Shown piece by piece: positions 17,805 through 27,747 of a stretch of 64,000 nucleotides of DNA (positions within the stretch are counted from its first letter, which is position 1; every line of letters begins with the position of its first letter). Both the position numbers and the translations under genes were made by a program. The notes under the pieces are model-generated. The model was not told the origin of the DNA, did not search any database, and worked only from the letters and a program-made list of their open reading frames with translations. The DNA lies in NCBI GenBank assembly GCA_963784995.1, contig CAWATZ010000003.1, positions 372,001-436,000 of the forward strand. The letters are read 5' to 3'. This DNA comes from CAWATZ01 sp963784995 (lineage in GTDB: Bacteria; Planctomycetota; Planctomycetia; Gemmatales; Gemmataceae).

Positions 17805-19136
17805 ATGGCTCGTATCTCGACAGACTGCGAACGCTTCCACCGGCGCGACTTCCTCAAAATCGGGGCGGCCGGCGCCCTGGGTTTGAGCCTGCCCCAGTTG
17901 CTGCAACTGGAGGCCCGGGCAGCCCAGGGAGGCGCTGCCGCCAAAAACCGCAAGGCCAAGGCCGTGATCATGCTCTGGCTGGCCGGCGGTCCCGCTACCA
18001 TTGACATGTGGGACCTCAAACCTGAGGCCCCCGAAGGCATCCGCGGCGAATTCAAGCCGATCGACACCAAGGCCCCCGGCGTGCAGATCAGCCAGCATTT
18101 GCCGAAGATGGCCCAGGTGATGGACAGGGCCACCATCGTCCGGTCGCTGTACCACACCATCCCGTCGCACGGCCCGGCCACGGTCTTCATGACCACCGGC
18201 AACAAGCCGACGCCGGCCTTCCAGTATCCGTCCCTGGGCTCGCTGACCTCCAGGCTGCTGAAGGCCGAGCAGGGCGTGCCGCCTTACGTCAGCTTCAGCG
18301 AGATCCGCGGCGGCACGGCCGGCGTCTCCGGCTACCTGGGCACGGCCTACAACCCGTTCATCGTCGAGGGCGGCGGCGGTCGGGGCGGCGACGGCAACAT
18401 GCGCGTCCGCGGCATCCAGCTGCCGAACGGCTTCACCCTGAAGGACCTGGAGAACCGCGACAAGCTGCTGGAGGACTTCGACAGCAGCTTCAAGAAGCTG
18501 GACAAGTCGGCGGACCTGGTCGAGGGCCTGGACGCCTTCCACAAGCAGGCCCTGGAGATCCTCCGCTCCGACAAGACCAAGAAGGCGTTCAACCTGGGCC
18601 AGGAGTCGGCCGAGATGCGCGACCGCTACGGCAAGACCCCGTTCGCCTCGGGCGCCCTGGCCGCGCGGCGGCTGGTCGAGGCCGGCGTCCGCTTCGTCAC
18701 GGTCAGCGTCGGCGGCTGGGACACGCACGGCAAGAACTTCGACGCTCTGAAGGGACGCTTGCTGCCGCAGGTGGACCAGACGCTCTCGGCCCTGATCCAG
18801 GACCTGAGCGACCGCGGCATGCTGGACAGCACCATCGTCTACTGCTGCGGCGAGTTTGGCCGGACCCCCAAGATCAACAAGAACAACGGCCGCGATCACT
18901 GGGCCCGCTCGATGGCGGTGGTCCTGGCCGGCGGCGGCATCAAGGGCGGCTACGCGCACGGCACCACCGACGCCCAGGGCATGGCCCCGGCCACCGAGGC
19001 GGTCACGCCCGATGACGTGTCCGCCAGTATCTTCCGCTGCCTGGGCATCGATCCGCAGACCGAGCTGATGACCAGCACCGGTCGGCCCATCCAGCTGTTC
19101 CGCGAAGGCAAGGTCATCGAGAAACTGCTGGCCTGA
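17805..19136 (+). CDS. DUF1501 Tat-exported protein
   Basis: This 443-residue protein has a twin-arginine signal (RRDFLKIGAAGALGLSLPQLLQL) and the DUF1501 fold, a sulfatase/alkaline phosphatase-like domain. Recognisable blocks are VIMLWLAGGPATIDMWDLKP, SQHLPKMAQVMDRATIVRSL, TVSVGGWDTHGKNF and CCGEFGRTPKINKNNGRDHW. It follows the DUF1549/DUF1553 gene by 157 bases on the same strand, the usual planctomycete pairing, so the two probably work together outside the cytoplasm. Substrate and reaction are unknown. An AAAGGA site precedes the ATG. Confidence 0.9.
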   Translation: MARISTDCERFHRRDFLKIGAAGALGLSLPQLLQLEARAAQGGAAAKNRKAKAVIMLWLAGGPATIDMWDLKPEAPEGIRGEFKPIDTKAPGVQISQHLPKMAQVMDRATIVRSLYHTIPSHGPATVFMTTGNKPTPAFQYPSLGSLTSRLLKAEQGVPPYVSFSEIRGGTAGVSGYLGTAYNPFIVEGGGGRGGDGNMRVRGIQLPNGFTLKDLENRDKLLEDFDSSFKKLDKSADLVEGLDAFHKQALEILRSDKTKKAFNLGQESAEMRDRYGKTPFASGALAARRLVEAGVRFVTVSVGGWDTHGKNFDALKGRLLPQVDQTLSALIQDLSDRGMLDSTIVYCCGEFGRTPKINKNNGRDHWARSMAVVLAGGGIKGGYAHGTTDAQGMAPATEAVTPDDVSASIFRCLGIDPQTELMTSTGRPIQLFREGKVIEKLLA

Positions 19137-19225
19137 GTCTTTCTTCCCAGGGGCGAGCGGGTGGTGTTCACCGCCCGCTCGCCTTTGTTTCGTTTTCCCT
19201 CAAGTCCCATGAGTCGTTGCCGATC

Positions 19226-20155
19226 ATGTCTAGCCGATCTCTGACGTCCGCGTTTCTTCTGATGCTCGCGCCAGTCCTCGCCGTCGAGGCGCAACCTCCC
19301 GCCGAGAAGCCGCTGCCGGCCCAGAAGCCGGCGGACCGGCCGGATGGTCCTCCCATCGTCTCGGCCAAGGCCTGGGCCATTGCCGATGGCAAGACCGGGA
19401 AACTGCTGTGGAGCAGCCAGGAAGGCGAAGCGCTGGCCATCGCCAGCACGACCAAGATCATGACCGCCTGGATCGTCTTCCAGCTGGCGGCAGACAATCC
19501 CAAGGTCCTCGACGAGGTGCTGACCGTCTCCACGCGGGCGGCCCGGACCACCGGCTCCGGTGCCCGCATCCAGGCCGGCGAGCGCTACGTGGTGCGCGAC
19601 TTGCTGTACGGCTTGCTGCTGCCGTCGGGCAACGACGCCGCGGTCGCCCTGGCCGAGCATTTCGGGCCGCGCTTCCCGCAGGCCGACAAACCCGACGCGG
19701 ACCCAATGGCCCTGTTCGTCGCTCAGATGAACCGGCAGGCGCAGGAGCTGAAGTTGACCGAGACCAAGTATCTGGACCCGCACGGTCTGAGCAAGAACCT
19801 GTCCAGCGTCCGCAACCAGGCCGTGCTGACGGCGAAAGCGCTCCAGAACCCTAACTTCGCCCGGTACGTCCAGACGCGCCGGCATCGCTGCGAGGCGATC
19901 GGTCCCAAGGGGGAAAAACGCAGCGTCAGCTGGGACAACACCAATCGCTTGCTGGGGATCGAGGGATATGACGGGGTCAAGACGGGCACCACGACCGCGG
20001 CCGGGCAGTGCCTGGTGGCCAGCGGCCGGCATGGGGCCGATCACCTGCTGGTGGTGGTACTGGGCTGCACGTCCAACGACAGCCGCTACGTCGATGCACG
20101 CAACCTCTTCCGCTGGGCCTGGCAGCAGCGCGGGCAGAAGACGCCGGAGCGCTGA
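19226..20155 (+). CDS. D-alanyl-D-alanine carboxypeptidase (peptidase family S11)
   Basis: This exported protein of 309 residues trims the terminal D-Ala from peptidoglycan stem peptides. The three penicillin-binding motifs are complete: SxxK as S74-T-T-K77, SGN at 134-136 and KTG at 252-254. A signal peptide (SAFLLMLAPVLAVEA) and a Pro-rich linker precede the catalytic domain. The C-terminal membrane-anchoring domain of DacA/DacC is missing, so it resembles the shorter DacD/PbpG-like members. I chose the ATG at 19226; a TTG three codons upstream is possible. Planctomycetes do possess peptidoglycan, so the role is credible. Confidence 0.85.
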   Translation: MSSRSLTSAFLLMLAPVLAVEAQPPAEKPLPAQKPADRPDGPPIVSAKAWAIADGKTGKLLWSSQEGEALAIASTTKIMTAWIVFQLAADNPKVLDEVLTVSTRAARTTGSGARIQAGERYVVRDLLYGLLLPSGNDAAVALAEHFGPRFPQADKPDADPMALFVAQMNRQAQELKLTETKYLDPHGLSKNLSSVRNQAVLTAKALQNPNFARYVQTRRHRCEAIGPKGEKRSVSWDNTNRLLGIEGYDGVKTGTTTAAGQCLVASGRHGADHLLVVVLGCTSNDSRYVDARNLFRWAWQQRGQKTPER

Positions 20156-20175
20156 GGAGCCGGCTGGAACGTCGC

Positions 20176-21252
20176 TCAGACGTGAACGACCTTGCCGAAG
20201 CGCCGGGTGAACTCCTCCCTGGTCGCCTCGCTGAAGCGATTGCAGTGGACCCACAAACTCTTTATCCGCGAGAAGTGCGGCGACCGCGCCAGGGCCAGCC
20301 CGGCCTCGTCGTCCAGCTCGCAGAACCCCAGGGTCAGCTCCGTCAGGTTGGCGAGCGTTGCCGACCCGGCCAGGGCCGCTGCCCCGGCCGCAGTGACGTG
20401 GTTGTGCTCCATCTCCAGCTCGCGGAGGTTCGTCAGATAGGGCGAGCTGGCCAGGGCTATTGCTCCCTCGGCATCGATGCCGCAATGGGCCACACTCAGG
20501 TGGGTGAGCCCGGCCAGCATCTTCGTGCCAGCCAGCAGGGCCGTTCCGTCGGCACCCAGGCTGAGGTTGCCCAGACGCAGGGTTTCCAGCTTCCAGGGGG
20601 CGGTTGTCAGGGCTTTCAGACCTGCCAGGTTGATCTTGGTGTTGGTGTGGATGTCCAGATAGGTGAGTCCCACCATCCCAGGGGAGGCCGCCAGTGCCTT
20701 GAGACCAGCATTGCCCAGCCCAGCGCTGCCGACGGTGAGGGACCGGAGGCGGGTGAGATAGGGCGAGGCCGCCAGCGCCTTCGCTCCTTCGTTGCCCACC
20801 TCGTTGTACGAGAGGTCCAGCTCAGCGAAACCGGCCGCGTGAGGACATTGCGCCAGGGCCTTGACGGCCGCGACGTCGTGCCCGTTCATGCACAAATCAA
20901 GCCCCTCCAGCGGCGTGATCTGGACGAGCCTGGCACTTTCCTTGAGAAAAGCATCCAGGGGGCCGGACAGGATGGCGACGAAACCACGTCGAAACTTGGC
21001 CCCTCGGCGGGCCCACTCCGGGAGGTCCTTCTTCCAGCTCTCGCCGTGCTTGTTCAGCAGGGCTTTTTCCTTTTTCTCCAACCCCGCCTGGGTCGGGTCG
21101 TCCGCCGGCCGTGAGGCCCGGCGGCACTGCACCTTGATCAGCTCCGCCCGGTCGGGGTCGCCGTTCTTCTTCAGCCAGTCGGCGTACGCCAGCCGGGGAC
21201 TGTCGCTGGCCGGGTCTTTCAGGATGTCCGCGAGAAACGTGGCGTGATTCAT
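20176..21252 (-). CDS. TIGR02996 repeat-companion and leucine-rich-repeat protein
   Basis: This 358-residue protein begins with the TIGR02996 repeat-companion motif (FLADILKDPASDSPRLAYADWL), a domain I know mainly from Gemmata-like planctomycetes and Myxococcota. After about residue 100 there are leucine-rich repeats of roughly 24-28 residues (TYLDIHTNTKINLAGLKALT, TELTLGFCELDDEAGLALA). It has no signal peptide, so it is probably cytoplasmic and used for binding other proteins. It starts 14 bases after the last HEAT gene, so it is the distal gene of the HEAT/Uma2 transcript. The ATG at 21252 is preferred over a TTG six codons upstream because it directly precedes the conserved motif. Confidence 0.85.
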   Translation of the reverse strand: MNHATFLADILKDPASDSPRLAYADWLKKNGDPDRAELIKVQCRRASRPADDPTQAGLEKKEKALLNKHGESWKKDLPEWARRGAKFRRGFVAILSGPLDAFLKESARLVQITPLEGLDLCMNGHDVAAVKALAQCPHAAGFAELDLSYNEVGNEGAKALAASPYLTRLRSLTVGSAGLGNAGLKALAASPGMVGLTYLDIHTNTKINLAGLKALTTAPWKLETLRLGNLSLGADGTALLAGTKMLAGLTHLSVAHCGIDAEGAIALASSPYLTNLRELEMEHNHVTAAGAAALAGSATLANLTELTLGFCELDDEAGLALARSPHFSRIKSLWVHCNRFSEATREEFTRRFGKVVHV

Positions 21253-21266
21253 GGAATGTCTCGGGG

Positions 21267-24127
21267 TCAAGGGTTGGTCGTTCTTTGAGCCAGGCGGTCA
21301 AGCGCCTCCTTGGCTTGCCGTGTCAGGCCAGCGCCGGCTGCTCCTTGCGACAGAGCGCGGAGAATGTCCTGGGCCTTCGGCGAGCCGATCTTCTCCAGGA
21401 CGCTGAGGCACCGCAACGCTCGGATCTGTTCGGGTGCTGGCACTTCCTCCTCGATGCGTTGCAGGAGATCCTCGATGCGTTTGCGGACCTCAAGGGGCGG
21501 CTTGTCGGCCAGGGCTTGCGTCAAGGCGGGGCTCGCCAGTTCGCCCAGTGCTTCCAGTTCGGCCCTGGCCTTGTCGCGGATGGCAAACTCATCGTGGTTC
21601 AGCTCGCGGATCAGCCGGGCCAACCGCCCGGCGTCCGGAACCGCGGCGGGCCGGAGACGCTGCCGCAGCCAGGGAAGCGTCTGCTTTGGAGCGAGGATCA
21701 AAGACCAGGCGGCGTGATAGGCTCTCTTCTCGTCGGGATCGGTCAGGTCGGTCCAGAGGGCTTGCATCTGCCGGGCAGACGGCTGGGCCTGGGCCAGCGC
21801 CTCGGGATTGATTTTCTTGAGCGCAGCGACGGCGGCCAGGCGGACGCTGACCCGGTCCTCCTGGCAGGCTGCCAGCAGGGCCGGGGTGGCGTCGCGTGCC
21901 GCGGGGCCGATCTCGGCCAGCACGCCGCAGGCCAGCTCTGCCACAGGGGCCGGGCGCTCCTTCTGGAACGCGGCCTGGGCGGGAACCACATGCTGTTCCC
22001 CCACTCCCGTGATCCAACGTGCCGTGGCCCCTGTCCGGAGGAAGAGCGGACTGTTTGGCCCTTGCCAGATGCACCTGCGCCGATCCTGGACCAGTCGGGC
22101 CAGGGCAGGAACGGCGTCTTTCGCGGCCGGGCCGAGCCTTCGCAGTGCCGTCAGACTCGCCCAGCGGACGATCGGGTCCGGATCATCGAGGAGCTTCACC
22201 AGCGCCGGGACGGGGGGACGGGCCTCGGGACCGGTCTGGCCCAGAGCGAACGCCGACACCGCCCGGACATCGTCCTTTGGATCGGCCAGGGCTCGCGTCA
22301 AGGCGGGGACGGATGCACGGGCGCCGGGTCCGATCTGGCCCAGCACGCTGGCCGACCGCAAGCGGACAAAACCGTCCTTAGCCCCCAAGGCGGCGATCAG
22401 GTTGGGGACGGCAGGCTCGGCATCGGCTCCCATCGCTCCCAGCGCCCAGGCAGCATCCTTCGGTCCGGCGCCGGAGCACCACAACGCCTCGGCCAGCGCG
22501 GGCGCCGCGGACCTGGGCAGCGGACCGAGATGACGCAGCGCATGAGTGACACCGTAGGCATAGCGGTGCTTCGGATCCTGGAGCATCGCGACCAACTTCG
22601 GGATGGCCGGCCGGGCGGCGGGCCCCATTGCCTGCAGGGCATTGCCTGTACGTTCGGCAGCCCACCCATCCGACTGGAGTGCCTCCAGCAGCACGGGCAA
22701 GGCCGACTCGGTCCGGGCGTTGATCCGCCACAGCGCCAGCGCCGCTTCCACGCGCACGGAAGCATCGGCGTCTTTCAGTGCTTCGCTCAGCGTCGGCAGG
22801 GCCGACTTGCCCGCCTGGCCGATGCGCCCAGCGCTTCGGCGGCCCTCATCCGGACGAGCGGCTGGTCCTCCCGCAGGGCCGCAGTCAGCGCGGGAACTGC
22901 GGCGGAGCCGATCTGGGCGAGCGATTCAACGGCCTCGGGAGGCCCGAGGTCCCCATTATCCTCCAAGGCTTTGAGCAGAGCCGGGATCGCGGCCTGGGCG
23001 TCCAGACCGATGCGGCCCAGGGCCGTGGTGGCCTCGTATCGCAGGGAGTTCGGGTGTTGCATCGCCCGGATCAAAGCCGGAACTGCTGCCCTGGCCGCGG
23101 GGCCGATCTCACCCAGCGCCGCCGCTGCGGCATCGCCCGCGGCCGGATCCTGGAGCGACTCGCTCAGAGCGCCTACGGCAGCTTCCGCACCGGGGCCCAT
23201 CTGCCCCAGGGCCTTGGCCGCCGCTGAGCGAACATGGGAATCGGTGAGCAGCCGGACCAGCGCCAGGGCCACCTCACGGTTCCGAGGGGCGATCCGGGAC
23301 AAGGCGGAGGCGGATCGGCTGCGAACATCCCAGTTGTCGTCTTGCAGGGCCCGCAGCAGAGGCTTGACGGCCGGCTCCGCTTCTCGTCCCATGAATCCCA
23401 GTGCATTTGCGCCAGCCGATCGCACGGAGTAGTCCTCGTGCTTGAGCAGTTCCAGCAGCGCAGGGATCGCCTGTTTGGCGGTGGGACCGATCTCGGAGAG
23501 GGCTTGGGCGGCCAGAATCTGCTGGCTGGCGTCTGGATGCCGCAAGCTGTCGATCAGGGTCGGAATGGGCTGCTTTGTCCCGGGAATGAGCGTGGGGAGG
23601 TAGAACGCCCCCTCCGGATCGATTTGCCGGAGGGTTTGGACCGCGGCGACGCGATCCATCTTGCTGCGGAGGGCGGCTTGCAGGACCGGGATGGCCGCTT
23701 GCGCTTCCCTGCCCATCAGGCCAAGGACCCAGAAGGTCTGCCTGCGAACCCGCGGGTTCGAGTGGCCTTTGCTGGCTGCGGCCAGAGCAGGAACCGACGG
23801 CGGACCGATCCGGAGCAGCGTACGCTCCGCTTTCGAGCTGACGAAATCCGCGTTGCTGCCCAGGAAGGCACCATCGTCACCCAGGGCATCGATGAGCGCC
23901 GGCAGGGCCGGCTCAGCACCGGCCCCCAATTTCTCCAGGGCTTCCGCGGCCTGGTAACGGGTCCCATATTCGTCATCTTTGAGCTTCCGCACCAGTTCCG
24001 CGATGGAGGGGGATTGATCCTTCGGCGGCAACCCGTCTGGAGGCGCCGCACGCATTTCCCCGGCTGTTCCCAGGAGCAGCAAAACGATCGCGCCAATCCT
24101 TGGACGTCTGGACAGGAACTCGCTCAT
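21267..24127 (-). CDS. Exported HEAT-repeat protein, copy A (frameshifted)
   Basis: This is the first by coordinate of three tandem paralogues, about 953 residues once the frame is restored. A signal peptide (IGAIVLLLLGTAGEMRA) is followed by about 20 HEAT/PBS-lyase-type repeats with the recurring pattern ALxxIGPxAxxAVPALxxAL. The C-terminus is shared by all copies (LNHDEFAIRDKARAELEALG and CLSVLEKIGSP). One base is missing near 22828: the frame breaks after MRAAEALG, and the sequence resumes as ALPTLSEALKDADASVRVEAA. Both halves stay clean, so the break is recent or an assembly error. Compared with copy B it retains the repeats around GPAARPAIPKLVAMLQDP. Function is unknown; HEAT solenoids bind proteins. 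It lies 35 bases after Uma2 copy 1. Confidence 0.8.
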
Positions 24128-24161
24128 GGCTTCCTCGCTCAGGCGGATGATCGTTCACGAT

Positions 24162-24871
24162 TCAAGGATTGCTTTGGCGGCGTTGCTGCAACGTCTGGAC
24201 GAAAGCCGCATGGTCCTGGCTGGCCAGCCCCGCGTCCAGTTGCCGCATCACGGCCGGGAGGTCCATGCGCACCAGCGCGGCGACATCCAGCCACAAGCCC
24301 GGAAAGACTTCGCTTTGCAGGATGCCGCCGGGAGTCGGCGTGAGGGGAACGTACTGCCCTTGCTTCAGGACAAACCAGTCCACGGCCTGGTCGAGGACGC
24401 GCAGATGAGGTACTCCTGGGCGCCATGCTTGGCGTACATCTGGAGCTTGGTTGTCAGATCGACGTTGATGCTGCTGGCGGCGACCTCAGCAACCAACTCC
24501 GGGCCGCCCTCCGCGTAGCCATCGCTGTCAATGCGTATCCGGCCGCCCAGGGACGGTTCCACAAACATCAGGGCGTCTGGTTGCGGTTCGTTGTCGATGT
24601 CCAGACGGATCGTGCTGTCGGCACCGACCCGGACACCGGGGGTTGCCACCCGGTAGTGACCTAACCAGCAGATAAGATCCGCATGGGGGCTGCCGTGTTG
24701 CTCTAACCGGACGGGAGAGGGCATGAGAACGACTCCGTTGATCAGTTCCGCCTTTTTCAGCCCCGGCATGGCGTCGAAGCGACGCTCGAACTCCTCGCGG
24801 GTCAGCCGGTCGCCCTCCTTCAAGGGGGGGATTGCCGTCTGTGGGGTCGCCGTGGGGTTGATTGGCGTCAT
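24162..24871 (-). CDS. Uma2 family endonuclease, copy 1 (frameshifted)
   Basis: This is the paralogue of the intact gene at 27748-28458, about 236 residues if restored. The Uma2 (PD-(D/E)xK-type) core is visible: PQPDALMFVEP supplies the Asp, GPELVAEVAASS the Glu, and TTKLQMYAKHGAQEYLI the helix that follows. One C is missing near 24401: where copy 2 continues EYLIWRVLDQAVDWF, this copy reads EYLICASSTRPW and ends. The remaining C-terminal part (DWFVLKQGQYVPLTPTP...LQQRRQSNP) continues intact in the next frame. The nuclease core lies before the break, so a truncated product might still fold. The biological role of Uma2 proteins is unproven. Confidence 0.8.
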
Positions 24872-24986
24872 CGGTCTGCCTCCTCGTTCGGTCGGATCCT
24901 TCGCCTTTTCGCCCCTGATTCTGGTCGAACCTGTCTGGGAAAACAAGCCGGGAAGTGACGCGGCGCCATCCATTCTCTCGGCCGGG

Positions 24987-27650
24987 TCAAGGAGCAGTGG
25001 GACTTTGGGCCAGGCGGCCGAGCGCCTCCCTGGCTTGCCGGGTCAGGCCGGCGCCGGCGGCTCCTTGCGAGAGAGCGCGGAGCAAGTCCTGGGCTTCCGG
25101 CGAGCCGATCTTCTCCAGGACGCTGAGGCACCGCAACGCTCGGATCTGTTCGGGCACCGGCACTTCCTCCTCGATGCGCTGCAGGAGATCCTCGATGCGT
25201 TTGCGGACCTCGAGGGCAGGCTTGTCGGCCAGGGCTTGCGTCAAGGCGGGGCCCGCCAGTTCGCCCAGCGCTTCCAGTTCGGACCTGGCCTTGTCGCGGA
25301 TGGCAAACTCGTCGTGGTTCAGCTCGCGGATCAGACGGGCCACTCGCCCGGCGTCCGGGACCGCGGCGGGCCGGAGACGCTGCCGCAGCCAGGGAAGCGT
25401 CTGCTTTGGAGCAAGGATCAATGACCAGGCAGCGTGATAGGCTTTCTTCTCATCCGAATCAGCCAGGTCAGTCCAGAGAGCCTGCAACTGCCGGGCGGAC
25501 GGCTGGGCCCGGGCCAACGCTTCGGGATTGATCTTCTTCAGCGCTGCGACCGCAGCCAGGCGGACGCTCACTCGTTCCTCCTGGCAGGCCGTAAGCAGGG
25601 CCGGGGTGGCGTCGCGGGCCGCAGGGCCGATCTCGGCCAGCACGCCGCAGGCCAGCTCCGCCACGGGCACCGGCCGTTCCTTTCGGAATGCGGCCTGGGC
25701 GGGAATCAAGTCCTGCCCTTCCACCCCAGTGATCCAACGGGTCGTGGCTCCTGTCCGGAGGAAGTGCGGACCGTTCGGCGCTTGCCAGATGCACCCACGC
25801 CGGTCCTGGACCAGCCGAGCAAGGGCGGGGACGGCCTCTTTCGCGGCCGGGCCGAGCATGCGCAGGGCCGTCAGACTGGCCCAGCGGACGATCGGGTCCG
25901 GATCAGCGAGGAGATTCACCAGCGCCGGGACGGCAGGCCGAGCCTCGGGACCGATCTGGCCCAGGGCGAATGCCGCCGTCGCCCGGACGTCGGCCTTGGC
26001 ATCGGCCAGGGCGCGCTTCAAGGCGAGGACGGCGGAACGGGCACCGGGACCGATCTGGCCCAGAACGCTGGCCACCAGCATTCGGACAACGGCGTCCTCA
26101 TCTCCCAGAGCGGCAATCAGGTTGGGGACGGCCAGTTCGGCCTCCGCTTCCATCGCACCCAGCGCCCAGATAGCCACCAGGGCATTGCCGGCACGCTCGG
26201 CAGCCTGGCGATCCGACTTCAGTGCCTCCAGCAGCACGGGCAGGAGGGACTCGGTCCGGCGGCTGATCCGCCACAGGGCCTGGGCCGCTTCCACTCGGAC
26301 GGAGGCATTGGCGTCTTGCAGAGCTTCGCTCAGCGCCGGCAGAGCGGCCTTTGCCGCCGAACCGATGCGGCCCAGGGTTTCCGCAGCCCTCATCCGCACG
26401 GCCGGTTGGCCCTCCCGCAGAACCGCTGTGAGGGGAGGAATCGCAGCAGGGCCGATCCGGGCCAGCGATTCCACAGCGGCGGGAGGCACGAGTTCCCCTT
26501 TGTCCTCGATGGCCTTGATCAGGGCCGGGATCGCGGCCTGGGCGTCGGGACCAATGCGGCCCAGGGCGACAATGACCGCGTACTGGGCGTCCGCGTCTTT
26601 CATCGCCTGGATCAGGGCTGGCACCGCTGCTCGGGCCGCCGGTCCGATTTTTCCCAGCGCCGTCGCTGCGGCATTGCCCGCGGTCGAATCTTGCAGCGCT
26701 TCGCTCAGGGCACGGACGGCAGCTTCCGCTCCGGGCCCCATCCGTTCCAGGGCCTCGGCCGCAGACCGGCGAGCATTGTCTGTCGAATCGGTAAGCAGCC
26801 GGGCCAGCGCCAGGGCCACCTCGCGGTTTCGAGGGGCGATCCGGGGCAAGGCCGCGGCAGATTGCCTGCGAACAAACCAGTTGCCGTCTTGCAGGGCCCG
26901 GAGCAGCGGCTTGATCGCCGATTCAGCCTCTGGCCCCATTGATCCCAGTGCCGTTGCGGCAACTGCTCTGACACCGGCGTCCTTGTGCTTGAGCAACTCA
27001 AGCAGCGCGGGAATCGCCTGTTTGGCGACGGGACCAATCTTGGAGAGGACATCGGCGGCCAGGGCCTGCTGAATTGCGTCCGGATCGCGCAAGCTGTCGA
27101 TCAGGGTCGGGATGGGCTGCTTGGTGCCGGGAACGAGTGTCGGGAGATAGAACGCCCCCTCCGGATCGATTTGCCGGAGTCGATAGACTGCGACGACGCG
27201 ATCCGTCTTCCGGCCAAGGGAGGCTTGCAGGACCGGGAGGGCCGCTTGCGCTTCCCGGCCCATCAGGCCAAGGACACAGAATGCCTGGCTGCGAACCTCC
27301 GGGTTCGAGTGGCCTTTGTCGGCTGCGACCAGGGCAGGGACCGAGGGCGGACCGATGACGAGCAACACGCGGGACGCTTTCCATTGCACCTGATTCCCAT
27401 TACCCAGAGCATCGATGAGCGCCGGGATCGCAGGCTCAGCCCCAGGGCCAAGCGCCGCCAGAGAGTCTGCGGCCTGGCAACGGGTCAAATAATCGTCCTG
27501 TTTCAGCTGTTCCACCAACTCCGCTATGGAAGAGGGCTTCTCTTGCCGAGGGAACCCGTCCGGAGGCGCCGCTCGCATCTCCCCGGTTGTTCCGAAAAAC
27601 AACAAAACAATCGCACCGATTCCCAGACGCCTGGACAGGAACTCGGGCAT
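24987..27650 (-). CDS. Exported HEAT-repeat protein, copy B
   Basis: This is the only uninterrupted HEAT copy, at 887 residues. The signal peptide (IGAIVLLFFGTTGEMRA) is followed by HEAT repeats over nearly the whole length. The N-terminal quarter differs clearly from copies A and C (VEQLKQDDYLTRCQAADSLAALGPGAEPAIPALIDALGNGN), while the C-terminal third is almost identical to copy C, including at DNA level. It lacks about 56 residues found in copy C between RAGNALVAI and WALGAMEAEAE, that is one to two repeats. The ATG at 27650 follows GGAGGGAGA. It lies 97 bases after Uma2 copy 2 on the same strand. Role unknown. Confidence 0.85.
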   Translation of the reverse strand: MPEFLSRRLGIGAIVLLFFGTTGEMRAAPPDGFPRQEKPSSIAELVEQLKQDDYLTRCQAADSLAALGPGAEPAIPALIDALGNGNQVQWKASRVLLVIGPPSVPALVAADKGHSNPEVRSQAFCVLGLMGREAQAALPVLQASLGRKTDRVVAVYRLRQIDPEGAFYLPTLVPGTKQPIPTLIDSLRDPDAIQQALAADVLSKIGPVAKQAIPALLELLKHKDAGVRAVAATALGSMGPEAESAIKPLLRALQDGNWFVRRQSAAALPRIAPRNREVALALARLLTDSTDNARRSAAEALERMGPGAEAAVRALSEALQDSTAGNAAATALGKIGPAARAAVPALIQAMKDADAQYAVIVALGRIGPDAQAAIPALIKAIEDKGELVPPAAVESLARIGPAAIPPLTAVLREGQPAVRMRAAETLGRIGSAAKAALPALSEALQDANASVRVEAAQALWRISRRTESLLPVLLEALKSDRQAAERAGNALVAIWALGAMEAEAELAVPNLIAALGDEDAVVRMLVASVLGQIGPGARSAVLALKRALADAKADVRATAAFALGQIGPEARPAVPALVNLLADPDPIVRWASLTALRMLGPAAKEAVPALARLVQDRRGCIWQAPNGPHFLRTGATTRWITGVEGQDLIPAQAAFRKERPVPVAELACGVLAEIGPAARDATPALLTACQEERVSVRLAAVAALKKINPEALARAQPSARQLQALWTDLADSDEKKAYHAAWSLILAPKQTLPWLRQRLRPAAVPDAGRVARLIRELNHDEFAIRDKARSELEALGELAGPALTQALADKPALEVRKRIEDLLQRIEEEVPVPEQIRALRCLSVLEKIGSPEAQDLLRALSQGAAGAGLTRQAREALGRLAQSPTAP

Positions 27651-27747
27651 GGCTTTCTCCCTCCTGCGGATGATCGTCCACGATAGCTCGCCGATAGCTG
27701 GACTGCAAGGAAGGGATGAGGTCTGCTCTTCCTGGAACACCTGCAAA

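Noticed and set aside
21285..23432. 715-codon plus-strand frame opposite HEAT copy A, with similar frames opposite B and C
   Set aside because: The repeat pattern is the complement of the HEAT repeats. The similarity between the antisense frames only reflects the duplicated genes.
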